Assembly (NCBI RefSeq): GCF_003479425.1
Contig: NZ_QUHC01000001.1
Coordinates: 248,001 to 312,000 of the forward strand
DNA from: Odoribacter sp. AF15-53
GTDB lineage: Bacteria > Bacteroidota > Bacteroidia > Bacteroidales > Marinifilaceae
Direction of reading: 5' to 3'
Length of the DNA stretch: 64,000 bases
Shown: positions 8,424 through 15,945 of the stretch, one piece after another
How positions within the stretch are numbered: the first letter of the stretch is position 1
How the letters are laid out: each line of letters opens with the position of its first letter
Made by a program: the position numbers and the translations under genes
Notes under the pieces: model-generated
Told to the model about the DNA's origin: nothing
Seen by the model: the letters and a program-made list of their open reading frames with translations, nothing else
Database searches by the model: none

Positions 8424-10214
8424 TTACCTCGTGCTTACAGCTTTGAATTTACATTTCTCCATGCACGCACCACACTTGATACATTTAGCCGTGTTGATGA
8501 AATGCGCTTCCTTGCGTTCGCCCACGATAGCATCCACCGGACAGTTGCGTGCGCAAAGCCCGCATCCGATACAAAGTTCCGGGTCAATGTGGTACATCAA
8601 TAAAGCCTTACATTTTCCGGATGGGCATTTCTTATCTTTGATATGAGCCAGGTATTCGTCGTAGAAATTGTCAATAGTCGACAAAACCGGGTTGGGGGAT
8701 GTTTGTCCCAGACCGCAAAGTGCTGTATCTTTGATTACGCGACTGAGGTTTCTCAGCGTGTCGAGATCTTCCATCGTTCCTTTTCCTTCGGTGATTTTCT
8801 CTAGAATCTCGTGCAAGCGTTTGTTACCGACACGGCAAGGGGTACATTTACCACAAGATTCTTCAACCGTGAATTCAAGGTAGAATTTTGCAACGGATAC
8901 CATACAATCATCCTCGTCCATCACGATCATACCCCCGGAGCCCATCATGGAACCTGAAGCCAGCAAGTTATCGAAATCAATCGGTACATCCAGGTGTTTC
9001 TCTGTCAAGCATCCGCCTGACGGACCTCCGGTTTGTACGGCTTTGAATTTCTTACCGTTTTTGATACCTCCACCAATCTCATAGATAACTTCCCGGAGGG
9101 TTGTTCCCATCGGGACCTCGATAAGTCCCACGTTGTTGATCTTTCCGGCGAGAGCGAATACTTTGGTTCCTTTGGAACGTTCCGTCCCGATTTTATTGAA
9201 CCATTCGGCTCCTTTCATGATGATGGCCGGGATATTGGCCAATGTCTCCACGTTATTCACGTTTGTCGGACGATTCAGGTAACCTGATTCAGCCGGGAAG
9301 GGTGGTTTCATCGTGGGTTCCCCGCGGTGTCCTTCCATGGAGTGAATCAAGGCAGTTTCTTCACCGCAAACGAAAGCACCTGCACCGTAGCGCAATTCGA
9401 TCGTGAAAGAGAAGTCCGTCCCGAAGATGTTTTCTCCGAGTAGACCGTATTCTTCGGCTTGTTTGATTGCTATTTTCAGGCGTTGAATGGCAAGCGGGTA
9501 TTCGGCACGGATGTATACCAGTCCTTTGGTGGCTCCGATGCTGTATCCGCAGATGGCCATGGCTTCGATCACGGAATGAGGGTCTCCCTCCATGATAGAG
9601 CGGTCCATGAATGCACCGGGGTCTCCCTCGTCGGCATTACAAACCACGTATTTTTGATCTGCCTGGTATTTGCTGGCAAATTCCCATTTCAATCCGGTGG
9701 GGAAACCACCACCTCCGCGACCGCGTAATCCGGATAATTTGATCTCTTTGATCACTTCTTCCGGGGACATTTCCGTGATACATTTTGCCAGTGCGGAGTA
9801 ACCGTCACGAGCGATGTATTCTTCTATATTTTCCGGGTTAATGAATCCGCAGTTGCGCAAAGCGATCCGGAGTTGTTTTTTGTAGAAACCCATGTGCTTT
9901 GAATCGCTTACGGCTTCTTTCTTTTCCGGGTCTTTATATAATAATCTTTCGACTTTCCGTCCTTTGATTACATGTTCGTTTACAAGTTCCTCGGCGTCTT
10001 CCGGTTTTACCTGAACGTAAAAAGTGTTGTCAGGCATAACTTTCACGATCGGACCTTTCTCACAGAATCCGAAACAACCGGTTGCGATGACTTGTACTTC
10101 GTCTTCTAGGTTTTTCTCTTTTAAACATTCTTCCAGTCGGGTAATAATCTGGTGACTGGCTGATGCTCTACATCCCGTTCCACCACAAACGAGGATATGC
10201 ATTTTATAACTCAT
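8424..10214 (-). CDS. hydB: HydB: NuoF-like flavin and NADH-binding subunit of [FeFe] hydrogenase
   Basis: The 596-residue protein starts with a thioredoxin-like [2Fe-2S] domain (CGGTGC, then TGCFGFC). The NADH/FMN core has GLRGRGGGGFPTGLKW, GDPGAFMDRS and GAGAFVCGEETAL. The NuoF [4Fe-4S] motif is ESCGKCTPCRVG, and the C-terminal ferredoxin domain carries two further clusters (CIGCGLCARNCP and CIKCGACMEKC). This is the full HydB layout rather than plain NuoF, and it holds the FMN site where electrons divide between NAD and ferredoxin in known bifurcating enzymes. The second Met (MHILVCGG) is an equally likely start. Gene order is ATPase, ferredoxin-like, hydB, hydA, hydC. Confidence 0.94.
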   Translation of the reverse strand: MSYKMHILVCGGTGCRASASHQIITRLEECLKEKNLEDEVQVIATGCFGFCEKGPIVKVMPDNTFYVQVKPEDAEELVNEHVIKGRKVERLLYKDPEKKEAVSDSKHMGFYKKQLRIALRNCGFINPENIEEYIARDGYSALAKCITEMSPEEVIKEIKLSGLRGRGGGGFPTGLKWEFASKYQADQKYVVCNADEGDPGAFMDRSIMEGDPHSVIEAMAICGYSIGATKGLVYIRAEYPLAIQRLKIAIKQAEEYGLLGENIFGTDFSFTIELRYGAGAFVCGEETALIHSMEGHRGEPTMKPPFPAESGYLNRPTNVNNVETLANIPAIIMKGAEWFNKIGTERSKGTKVFALAGKINNVGLIEVPMGTTLREVIYEIGGGIKNGKKFKAVQTGGPSGGCLTEKHLDVPIDFDNLLASGSMMGSGGMIVMDEDDCMVSVAKFYLEFTVEESCGKCTPCRVGNKRLHEILEKITEGKGTMEDLDTLRNLSRVIKDTALCGLGQTSPNPVLSTIDNFYDEYLAHIKDKKCPSGKCKALLMYHIDPELCIGCGLCARNCPVDAIVGERKEAHFINTAKCIKCGACMEKCKFKAVSTR

Positions 10215-10258
10215 AAATATCAGGGTTTTGATTAGTTGTTCTAGCTGTCTTTGTTTTA

Positions 10259-10648
10259 TTAGATTGTTTCAAAATTTACCGGAATGATGTCTGCAACGAG
10301 TTCGTCATTCTTCAGGTATTTCTGAATGATTTCTTCGGCTCTTTCAGTGGTTACATGTCCAAATACGATCGGGTCTTTTCCCGGTTTGGTAATTTCCACG
10401 GTGGGTTCCGCGTAGCAATACCCCATGCATCCTGTTTGCGTGACCACGGCAGCGATCCCGTTTTTCTCCAGGTTCTCGATAAAATAGTTCATGGTTTCCT
10501 TGCTGCCTGCGGCGATTCCACAAGTTGCCATTGCTACTTTAACCTGAACAAGGTTTTCTACCTGTTCACTTTTCTCGCGAAGATCAATCTTCGCTTGCAC
10601 GTTTTCCTTGATGCGTTTGAGGTCCGCGAGTGATTTAATTTTTTCCAT
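10259..10648 (-). CDS. Thioredoxin-like [2Fe-2S] ferredoxin domain protein of the hyd operon
   Basis: The 129-residue protein resembles the small ferredoxin-like proteins found in hydrogenase operons and the N-terminal domain of HydB. Only three cysteines fit cluster ligands: Cys43 (ATCGIAAGS), Cys74 and Cys78 (GCMGYC). The position that is Cys in HydC and HydB is Gly or Ala here, so cluster binding may be unusual, absent or shared with a partner. The N-terminus is a charged helix (LADLKRIKENVQAKIDLREK). It lies between the ATPase gene and hydB in one transcription unit, suggesting a role in electron transfer or in regulating the hydrogenase. Confidence 0.8.
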   Translation of the reverse strand: MEKIKSLADLKRIKENVQAKIDLREKSEQVENLVQVKVAMATCGIAAGSKETMNYFIENLEKNGIAAVVTQTGCMGYCYAEPTVEITKPGKDPIVFGHVTTERAEEIIQKYLKNDELVADIIPVNFETI

Positions 10649-10674
10649 ATAAAATGATTAAGGTTATATTGTTG

Positions 10675-11223
10675 TTAACTTGTTTGTGTAATCTCTTTTA
10701 TGTTTTCCCGGATCATTTGTCGTAATGCCATAACGATTTCCGGGTCGTTAAGGGGTACACCCTCCATGATTTCTTTTACTTCTCGCGTGTCGAACGTGTA
10801 CACTCCTTTTTCCGTGATATGACGGTAAATAAAATCAATATCGGGGTTTGCCGAGACGAGTATCACGATGCTTCCGGCGATGTCTCCCATGGGAGGCCTG
10901 TCCCAGTGCGAGAGCGTGAATGTTGCCGCGGTAGTGGTTCCTTCTCCCGGTTTCGATTCGATTTTCAAAGAACCTCCCGTTGCCTCTGCATTTTGCTTGA
11001 ACAAGGGAATTCCTAATCCGACTTTGCGGACGGTTCTACTCGTGAAAAAAGGGTCGGTAACTTTGGCAAGCGTGGTGGCATCCATGCCGCAACCGTTATC
11101 TTTAATCGAGATAACGAGGGAATCTTTGGTCAAATTCTCTTGCAGATTAATTTCGACACGAGAGGCTTGGGCTCGGATCGAATTTTGGGCGATATCTAGG
11201 ATATGGTCCGATAACGTTTGCAT
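10675..11223 (-). CDS. Histidine-kinase-type ATPase domain protein without HisKA (first gene of hydABC operon)
   Basis: The 182-residue protein has a GHKL ATPase fold at residues 1-110: N-box HILDIAQNSIRAQA, G1 box IKDNGCGM, and KVGLGIPLFKQ. No dimerisation/phospho-acceptor domain precedes it. The last 60 residues (from about DFIYRHITEKG) are helical and of unknown role. Similar ATPases occur in clostridial and Thermotoga-type hydrogenase operons, but their role is not established. The lack of HisKA suggests an anti-sigma or partner-switch kinase, or a partner of the stand-alone receiver at 11490. It leads the hydABC operon behind a promoter flanked by ATAAGAA half-sites. Confidence 0.8.
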   Translation of the reverse strand: MQTLSDHILDIAQNSIRAQASRVEINLQENLTKDSLVISIKDNGCGMDATTLAKVTDPFFTSRTVRKVGLGIPLFKQNAEATGGSLKIESKPGEGTTTAATFTLSHWDRPPMGDIAGSIVILVSANPDIDFIYRHITEKGVYTFDTREVKEIMEGVPLNDPEIVMALRQMIRENIKEITQTS

Positions 11224-11258
11224 TCCACACCTGTATTATTTACTCTTTTTTTTCTTGA

Positions 11259-11383
11259 ATAAGAATCACGCATTCTTATAATTTTGTGTTTTTTCCCGGC
11301 ATTTGATTTCAATAACAAGAAAAATCGCATCAAATATAATTAAATTATTAATAAGAACAAGAATTTCATCTTTAACTTCTTAT
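11259..11383. promoter_or_regulatory. Four ATAAGAA/TTCTTAT half-sites around the hydABC operon promoter
   Basis: ATAAGAA occurs at 11259-11265 and 11351-11357, and its complement TTCTTAT at 11273-11279 and 11377-11383. The first pair forms a perfect 8-bp dyad (11259-11266 with 11272-11279, 5-bp spacer). One pair lies upstream of the -7 box at 11331-11338 and one in the leader. This pattern suggests binding sites of a regulator, but none is identified. Confidence 0.5.
11331..11338 (-). promoter_or_regulatory. Promoter -7 box TATATTTG of the hydABC operon
   Basis: The minus strand reads TATATTTG (TAnnTTTG class), giving a leader of about 100 nt before the ATPase gene. No clear TTTG -33 box is seen at the usual distance, which would fit dependence on an activator. 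Confidence 0.5.
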
Positions 11384-11489
11384 TATATAGATTGTTTCTA
11401 ATGTAGAATTTATTCCGTATTGCAACTCGCTAGGTCTTATTGTTCTGATATCGAAAAAAGGGTATTTGCGGGAAGATTATATTTTGTTT

Positions 11490-11873
11490 TCAGGGAAGAT
11501 ATTTTTTCAGTGTTTCTTTTAATAAATAAGGTTCCACGGGCTTCGTGAGGTAGTCAGTACAGCCAGCTTCCGCCGCTTCTTGTTTGTCACTGTCGAAAGC
11601 GAAAGCACTCACGACAATAATGGGAATACTTGTGTCTAATTTTCGGATTTCTTGGGTAGCGGTTAAGCCATCCATGTTGGGCATTTTTATGTCCATTAGA
11701 ATGGCGTCCGGTGCGAATTGTTGATAGTTTTGAATAGCTTCTAAACCGTCATGAGCGTGAATAATCTGATATTCTTTTTTCAAGATTGTCATGATTAGAA
11801 GAAAATTGCTCTCGTTGTCTTCGGCAACAAGTATTTTCTTGCTTGGTAACGTGCTTGCTACATGACTATCCAT
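11490..11873 (-). CDS. Single-domain response regulator between the two hydrogenase operons
   Basis: The 127-residue receiver domain has ED at 18-19, phospho-acceptor Asp61 (AILMDIKMP), Ser89 in VVSAFAFD, and Lys111 in YLTKPVEP. No output domain is present. It resembles the C-terminal receiver of the hybrid kinase at 3262. It stands between the hydABC operon and the sensor-hydrogenase operon with gaps of 266 and 567 bp, so it is probably transcribed alone. It could receive phosphate from one of the hybrid kinases or act on the ATPase encoded next. Neither is shown by the sequence. Confidence 0.88.
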   Translation of the reverse strand: MDSHVASTLPSKKILVAEDNESNFLLIMTILKKEYQIIHAHDGLEAIQNYQQFAPDAILMDIKMPNMDGLTATQEIRKLDTSIPIIVVSAFAFDSDKQEAAEAGCTDYLTKPVEPYLLKETLKKYLP

Positions 11874-11895
11874 TTATACCTTTTCTTGTTTTAAA

Positions 11896-12048
11896 AAATG
11901 AACGTTTTATGATTCGTTTTTTGATATACTGTTTGAAAGTGTAGCTACATAGCGCTTTACTCTGATATTTAAATTATTAAAAACGTTGAAATTTTATTTG
12001 GATGTTGAATTAAATCCATATCTTTGCGATATCATAAAACGTTCATTT
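11896..12048. repeat. 18-bp perfect inverted repeat flanking an orphan promoter
   Basis: The arms 11896-11913 and 12031-12048 (sequence ATCATAAAACGTTCATTT read outward) are exact inverse copies 117 bp apart. A third AAAACGTTGA lies at about 11980. One arm is upstream of the response regulator start, the other just after a plus-strand promoter. Confidence 0.8.
11997..12026 (+). promoter_or_regulatory. Orphan promoter, TTTG-N18-TATCTTTG
   Basis: TTTG at 11997-12000 and TATCTTTG at 12019-12026 match the Bacteroidetes consensus. No plausible gene follows on the plus strand, so it may make a non-coding RNA. Confidence 0.55.
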
Positions 12049-12306
12049 ATTGATATTTGTATGATTACTTTTTTATGATAAGCTTAATTGCAGGGAGGTC
12101 TTTTGGGAGTTGTGGTTCGTGGATTTTAATAGCCCCACTTGGTAGACTTTTTGTTTTAGATTTTGGAATAGGATGTATATTGAATGGGCTAGCGAGGCTT
12201 TCGTTTTGAATAATCTTATTATTTTGTTTTAACTCTTTGATTAATTTATTGTTATTTCGTTTTAGAAAAATTTTGTCTGGGTTAGAAAAGAAGAAAGTCC
12301 GTTAAA

Positions 12307-12350
12307 ATGGCGGCTAGATGGCGGCTAGATGGCGGTTAAGTGGCGGCTAA
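12307..12350. repeat. Tandem repeat, 4 x 11 bp (ATGGCGGCTAG)
   Basis: Two units ATGGCGGCTAG are identical; ATGGCGGTTAA and GTGGCGGCTAA follow with no gap. It lies about 90 bp downstream of the stop of the minus-strand gene at 12441. Confidence 0.9.
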
Positions 12351-12440
12351 GCCTGGAGATAATGAGACAATTCTCTGGCTGTTGTCGGGATCGTGTGTAG
12401 TTTATCGGGTGTGTAGGTTGGGATATGAAAGGGAATATTC

Positions 12441-13235
12441 TTATTCTTCCAGTTCGATTTTTCCGGTGAGTGGTGAAAATAACGGGATTTTAGGTTTATT
12501 TTTCAATAGATATTGCACGTCTTCCAGTGATAATTTGGGTGCGGGGGCCGGTCCGGCAACTCTTCCGATTCTTCCTTCCAAGTAGAATTTTTTGTAGGAG
12601 TTGGGGAGTTTGTTATTAATGAAGTCATCCAGTATATGTTGGTGTTCTATACCGGAGAGCAGGACTCTTTTCTGCATTTCGAATAACATGTTGTGTGATA
12701 CGAACGTGCGGAATACCGAGATTGTTTTATCGTAATTTCCCAGGGCAATGCCTCCCGTCAGGCAGCAAGTGAAGTTTTTTTCCGCGTCTGTCTGGGGAAA
12801 AAAGAAGCTGGAGTTGTGATCTGCGAAGTATCGTATCACGTCCATTCCCGGCAAGTAAAGGTTATTGGGGACCAGATAGCGAGTACGATAGCGACTGAAA
12901 AAGTGTGCGGTGTATTTGCAGAACACGAGTTCCTTCGTGTTCATGTCGTAGATCGGGAAGATAATCCCCGTACCTCTTGGGGTTTCGTACGTGGCATAAT
13001 GGTAGGTATCGGGGTTCTCCCGCTCTTTTTTATTGTTACAAATAATTGTAATATGCCATTTATTGTATGTGAGAGGGGATTTCCATTCGATGTGGAAAGA
13101 TACGGGAAATTTTTTGGCGAATAAGAAATCCCGGCGATGGGCGTTGATAAAAGCATCCTTTCGGTTTTCTATCGCTGTGATATCGCGTCTTGCCTCTTTG
13201 ATGATGGCTTCCGGTGACATGGTTTCCAAAAACAT
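12441..13235 (-). CDS. Hypothetical protein, last gene of the sensor-hydrogenase operon
   Basis: I do not recognise this 264-residue protein. It has no signal peptide or membrane segment. The N-terminal third is charged (IIKEARRDITAIENRKDAFI), and the middle is rich in aromatic residues and has a basic RYRTRYLVPNN stretch. A short CCLTGG motif lies near residue 165. The C-terminus has RVAGPAPAPKLSLEDVQYLL and PLTGKIELEE. It starts 16 bp after the PHP gene, so it is probably co-transcribed, but nothing shows a link to hydrogen metabolism. Confidence 0.7.
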   Translation of the reverse strand: MFLETMSPEAIIKEARRDITAIENRKDAFINAHRRDFLFAKKFPVSFHIEWKSPLTYNKWHITIICNNKKERENPDTYHYATYETPRGTGIIFPIYDMNTKELVFCKYTAHFFSRYRTRYLVPNNLYLPGMDVIRYFADHNSSFFFPQTDAEKNFTCCLTGGIALGNYDKTISVFRTFVSHNMLFEMQKRVLLSGIEHQHILDDFINNKLPNSYKKFYLEGRIGRVAGPAPAPKLSLEDVQYLLKNKPKIPLFSPLTGKIELEE

Positions 13236-13251
13236 GAACTGGGATTTGATT

Positions 13252-13962
13252 TTAACGTGTGATGGCCGTTCGTATTGACTCGAATGATAGATCGGGTAGC
13301 GAGAGGAGCGTGAATACTTTCCCGATGTCGGCCACGTAATGCGCGTCCGAGGAGCGTATGAATTTATAGCCGGACAGGTACGCGTTTTGTTGCAGGAATT
13401 GCTCCCGGGTAGTGTGAGGACTGAGTTCCAAAGCCTCGCATTTCAGATCTTTAGGGACGAATCCGAGTTGTGATAGGATGCTGAAACGGGGTTTGTCGAT
13501 GTGTGCCGGGATGAAGATCCCTTCCAAGGCATGAACCGTGCGTTCGATCGTGTTGATATCCACGTCCAGCGCGGAAATGAGTAGTCGTTCTTCCTCGTAA
13601 GTTATTTGTTCTTCGGCGTCAACAACCACCTGGTAACCGAATTTGTCGGGATTGTTTTTTATATCCGGGAGATGAATGTCCAGGAAATCTTGGAATGCGG
13701 CAAGGCGTTCCAGCGTGGGGAAAAAGGCCAGCGCATGTACCTCTTCCACCGTGTTGATTTCGGTTCCGCAAAGCACGCGAAGGCCTCGTTGTTCACCAAG
13801 TTGTTGTATCACGGGTGCTTGCAGCGTGGAGTTGTGATCCGAGATTCCGATAATGGAAAGGCCTTTCTGTAATGCCATACCGATGATGTTCGCGGGACTC
13901 ATGTCAAGATCCCCGCAAGGCGATAGCACGGTATGAATATGTAGATCGGCCCGGATTTCCAT
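13252..13962 (-). CDS. PHP-domain metal-dependent phosphoesterase
   Basis: The 236-residue protein has the PHP metal-binding motifs in order: HIHTVLSPCGD (about 8-18), GISDHNST (39-46), EINTVEEVH, HIDKPRF (about 154) and SSDAHYVADIG (about 206). PHP proteins hydrolyse phosphate esters such as nucleotides, 3'-phosphoadenosine phosphate or histidinol phosphate; the substrate here cannot be read from the sequence. It lies 11 bp after a DRTGG gene in the operon of the H-cluster protein. PHP genes are also found in clostridial and Thermotoga-type hydrogenase neighbourhoods, which suggests an old functional link. Confidence 0.85.
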   Translation of the reverse strand: MEIRADLHIHTVLSPCGDLDMSPANIIGMALQKGLSIIGISDHNSTLQAPVIQQLGEQRGLRVLCGTEINTVEEVHALAFFPTLERLAAFQDFLDIHLPDIKNNPDKFGYQVVVDAEEQITYEEERLLISALDVDINTIERTVHALEGIFIPAHIDKPRFSILSQLGFVPKDLKCEALELSPHTTREQFLQQNAYLSGYKFIRSSDAHYVADIGKVFTLLSLPDLSFESIRTAITR

Positions 13963-13973
13963 CGGCGTGTTAC

Positions 13974-14309
13974 TTAAGGGTGGAGTAATTTGTAAAGTTG
14001 CCCCGTGATTTCGAAGGTTTGCAGGGGGGTTGAAAGTATGGGAATGTTTTCATTATTGCTTTCTTCCAGCGTGTCTTCTTCGGGAACGTGTCCTTTTACC
14101 AGGATAATGGCGGCGATTTCTTTCAAGGAAGCGATGGCCATTACGTTTTTATGTGTCTGTATGGTAATCCAAACGTCGCCTTCTTGTGCGTGACCCATAA
14201 CGTCACTGAGTAGATCGGAGGTGTAACCACCTTTGATTTCTCGTTGTAAGCCTTTCTCGCCCGAACAGATTTTTAGGTTTAATTGGGAAACGATGTCTTG
14301 TACTGTCAT
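13974..14309 (-). CDS. DRTGG-domain protein (copy 1)
   Basis: The 111-residue protein is a stand-alone DRTGG domain (MTVQDIVSQLNLKICSGEKGLQ..., GGYTSDLLSDVMGHAQEGDVWIT, then an ILVKGHVPEED segment). In larger proteins this domain sits next to CBS domains or phosphotransacetylase and is thought to bind a ligand. It is a relative of the protein at 16369-16713: both have the core SDLLSDV or ADLMSDV followed by a hydrophobic strand. It lies directly downstream of the H-cluster protein gene (35-bp gap). Confidence 0.78.
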   Translation of the reverse strand: MTVQDIVSQLNLKICSGEKGLQREIKGGYTSDLLSDVMGHAQEGDVWITIQTHKNVMAIASLKEIAAIILVKGHVPEEDTLEESNNENIPILSTPLQTFEITGQLYKLLHP

Positions 14310-14344
14310 AGTTTATAGTTTGTTTGCGTGAATATTAGTCTTGT

Positions 14345-15691
14345 TTATTTTTCAAATCTTTTTATTCCCCAGGTCTTTTCTGAAAGTTCAAGGGATTCGT
14401 CCGGTGTCATTAACGCCTCGTTGCAGAGGATTTTTTGCATGAACACGCATTGATTGAGTTTTGCCTTGCCCTGCACGACGTCTCTCGCGAGCGTGTGGCA
14501 GGAGGGGGTACCGCATGCCCCGCAGTCTATTTGGGGGAGTACGCTCATGATACGGTTTAATTTTTCCATTTTTTCCATGGCAACGAGCATGTTCTCATCA
14601 AGTTGCTCGATGGAGCGCGGGGGGATTTTCCCGCTTAATTTTCCCTGTTTGAACAGGTGGTTTTCGTATTCTTGAATGTCATCGGCTTCGGGATGTTGCG
14701 TTACGTGTTTGCTGGCCTGCATGCGTTTGCGTAAACGTTCGATGGTTAGGAAGCGGTTGTTCACGACAAGGGCTCCACCCGCGCAAGAATGGTCGCAGGC
14801 CCGTAGTTCCAGGAAATCAATGTCCGTGAGTTCGTCATTCTCGATTTTCTCCAGGATGTCGATCACGTTGTGGATTTCGTCGATGGCGAGGCAGCGTCCT
14901 TCGAATTTGGAGGCTTCTCCTTCCGAGAGGTCCCATGCGATGGATTCGGGAGAGAGGTACGTGCGCTCGGATACCGTCGGTACGGGTTGATCCCGGTGTT
15001 GCGTGAGGCCCAGTTGTATCTTGTTGTAGATAAAGTTTAGGTTGATCACCCCGTCGATGTTTGATTGGTCATCCCCGACAGGACTTTTTACAGCCGCGAT
15101 CTTTGCCGCGCAAGGGGTGACGTAGAAAATACCGACATCTTCCGTTGGGATTCCCCGGTCCAAGTATTTTTTACGGGCGAAAATGGCCGCTAGGTCCATG
15201 GCTTGTTTTAAGGGGACGATATGATCTATAAGCGACGGGAAACGTACCTGGATCAAACGCACGATCGCGGGACAGAATGACGAGATGAAGGGACGTTCGT
15301 GAGAATTTTTCTGCATGTAGCGGCGTATCGCTTCGGCAAGGATTCCCGATGCTTGAGCCACTTCGATGACTTCGGTAAATCCCATTTGATGTAATTCCGC
15401 GAAGATTTGTTGTTCCGTGATCTCTTCCGAGAATTGCCCGAAGAGGACGGTCGGGAGTAGGATGATGCGGTGTTTGAAATTGAATATCTGGTTGAAATCG
15501 TCTTGCTCCACGTATATGGCATGCTGCGGGCATGACTTGAGGCATTTGCCACAGTCGACGCAGGCATTTTTATTTATCGTCGCCAGCCCACCCTTAATGC
15601 GAATGGCCTGCGTGGGGCAGAGGCTCATGCAATGAGTGCATCCGATGCAAGCGGTGCCGGCTACTTTCAAGGCGTGGTAAAACGGTTCCAT
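14345..15691 (-). CDS. [FeFe]-hydrogenase-like H-cluster protein with Fes domain, putative H2 or redox sensor
   Basis: The 448-residue protein has two N-terminal [4Fe-4S] motifs (Cys15/18/21/25 and Cys44/47/50/54), an H-cluster-like domain, and a C-terminal Fes-type [4Fe-4S] motif (Cys390, 393, 398 and 415). The four H-cluster cubane ligands seem kept: Cys140 (SSFCPA), Cys194 (TPCAAK), and Cys299 and Cys303 (CDHSCAGG). The proton-relay Cys of active enzymes, found as TSCCPGW in HydA here, is Phe139, and the L2 and L3 loops lack the usual KxxE and GGGQP residues. Known sensory (HydS-type) hydrogenases have similar substitutions, so sensing is more likely than catalysis. There is no PAS or kinase domain; output probably goes through the neighbouring ATPase and DRTGG proteins. 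Confidence 0.82.
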   Translation of the reverse strand: MEPFYHALKVAGTACIGCTHCMSLCPTQAIRIKGGLATINKNACVDCGKCLKSCPQHAIYVEQDDFNQIFNFKHRIILLPTVLFGQFSEEITEQQIFAELHQMGFTEVIEVAQASGILAEAIRRYMQKNSHERPFISSFCPAIVRLIQVRFPSLIDHIVPLKQAMDLAAIFARKKYLDRGIPTEDVGIFYVTPCAAKIAAVKSPVGDDQSNIDGVINLNFIYNKIQLGLTQHRDQPVPTVSERTYLSPESIAWDLSEGEASKFEGRCLAIDEIHNVIDILEKIENDELTDIDFLELRACDHSCAGGALVVNNRFLTIERLRKRMQASKHVTQHPEADDIQEYENHLFKQGKLSGKIPPRSIEQLDENMLVAMEKMEKLNRIMSVLPQIDCGACGTPSCHTLARDVVQGKAKLNQCVFMQKILCNEALMTPDESLELSEKTWGIKRFEK

Positions 15692-15702
15692 TTATTAATT
15701 TT

Positions 15703-15730
15703 AAATTTTAGATTTTAAATTTTAGATTTT
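15703..15730. repeat. Tandem repeat, 2 x 14 bp (AAATTTTAGATTTT)
   Basis: Two exact units lie end to end, followed by a partial AGATTTAATT. They sit just upstream of the H-cluster protein gene. Confidence 0.8.
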
Positions 15731-15755
15731 AGATTTAATTAATTCTGTGATTTGA

Positions 15756-15833
15756 TGATTTCCGATTAGGTGATTCCATCCGCACAAGGCCATTTTTATT
15801 TTTTGATTTAGTGATTTCCGATTAGGTGATTCC
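15756..15833. repeat. 22-bp perfect direct repeat
   Basis: The copies at 15756-15777 and 15812-15833 are identical (TGATTTCC GATTAGG TGATTCC), 34 bp apart, in the 254-bp gap before the H-cluster protein gene. Confidence 0.9.
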
Positions 15834-15880
15834 TGCTGTACGAGGCTAACGTCTTTTTTCATAATCATAGAATCATTTTT

Positions 15881-15945
15881 AACTTGTAACTTGCAGGGTC
15901 GTAGGCCCAACTTGTAACTTGTAACTTGTAACCTGCCGCAGGCAG
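15881..15945. repeat. CTTGTAAC-type dispersed repeat, copy 2
   Basis: Several AACTTGTAACTTG units in the gap between the RsbT/RsbW-like gene and the H-cluster gene match those at 6001-6064 and 19929-20033. The last part, CCTGCCGCAGGCAG, is a small palindrome. Confidence 0.65.

Larger units (their letters stand above)
11874..12440. other. 567-bp gene-free stretch between response regulator and hypothetical gene
   Basis: No credible coding frame is seen on either strand. It contains the 18-bp inverted repeat, an orphan plus-strand promoter and the 4 x 11-bp repeat, all listed separately. The middle part (12050-12300) is A+T-rich without visible structure. Confidence 0.6.

Noticed and set aside
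12307..12350. CRISPR array
   Set aside because: Units of 11 bp without spacers; no cas genes in the window.
12340..12585. Plus-strand frame beginning in the 11-bp repeat
   Set aside because: It overlaps the 3' end of the minus-strand gene and has no family resemblance.
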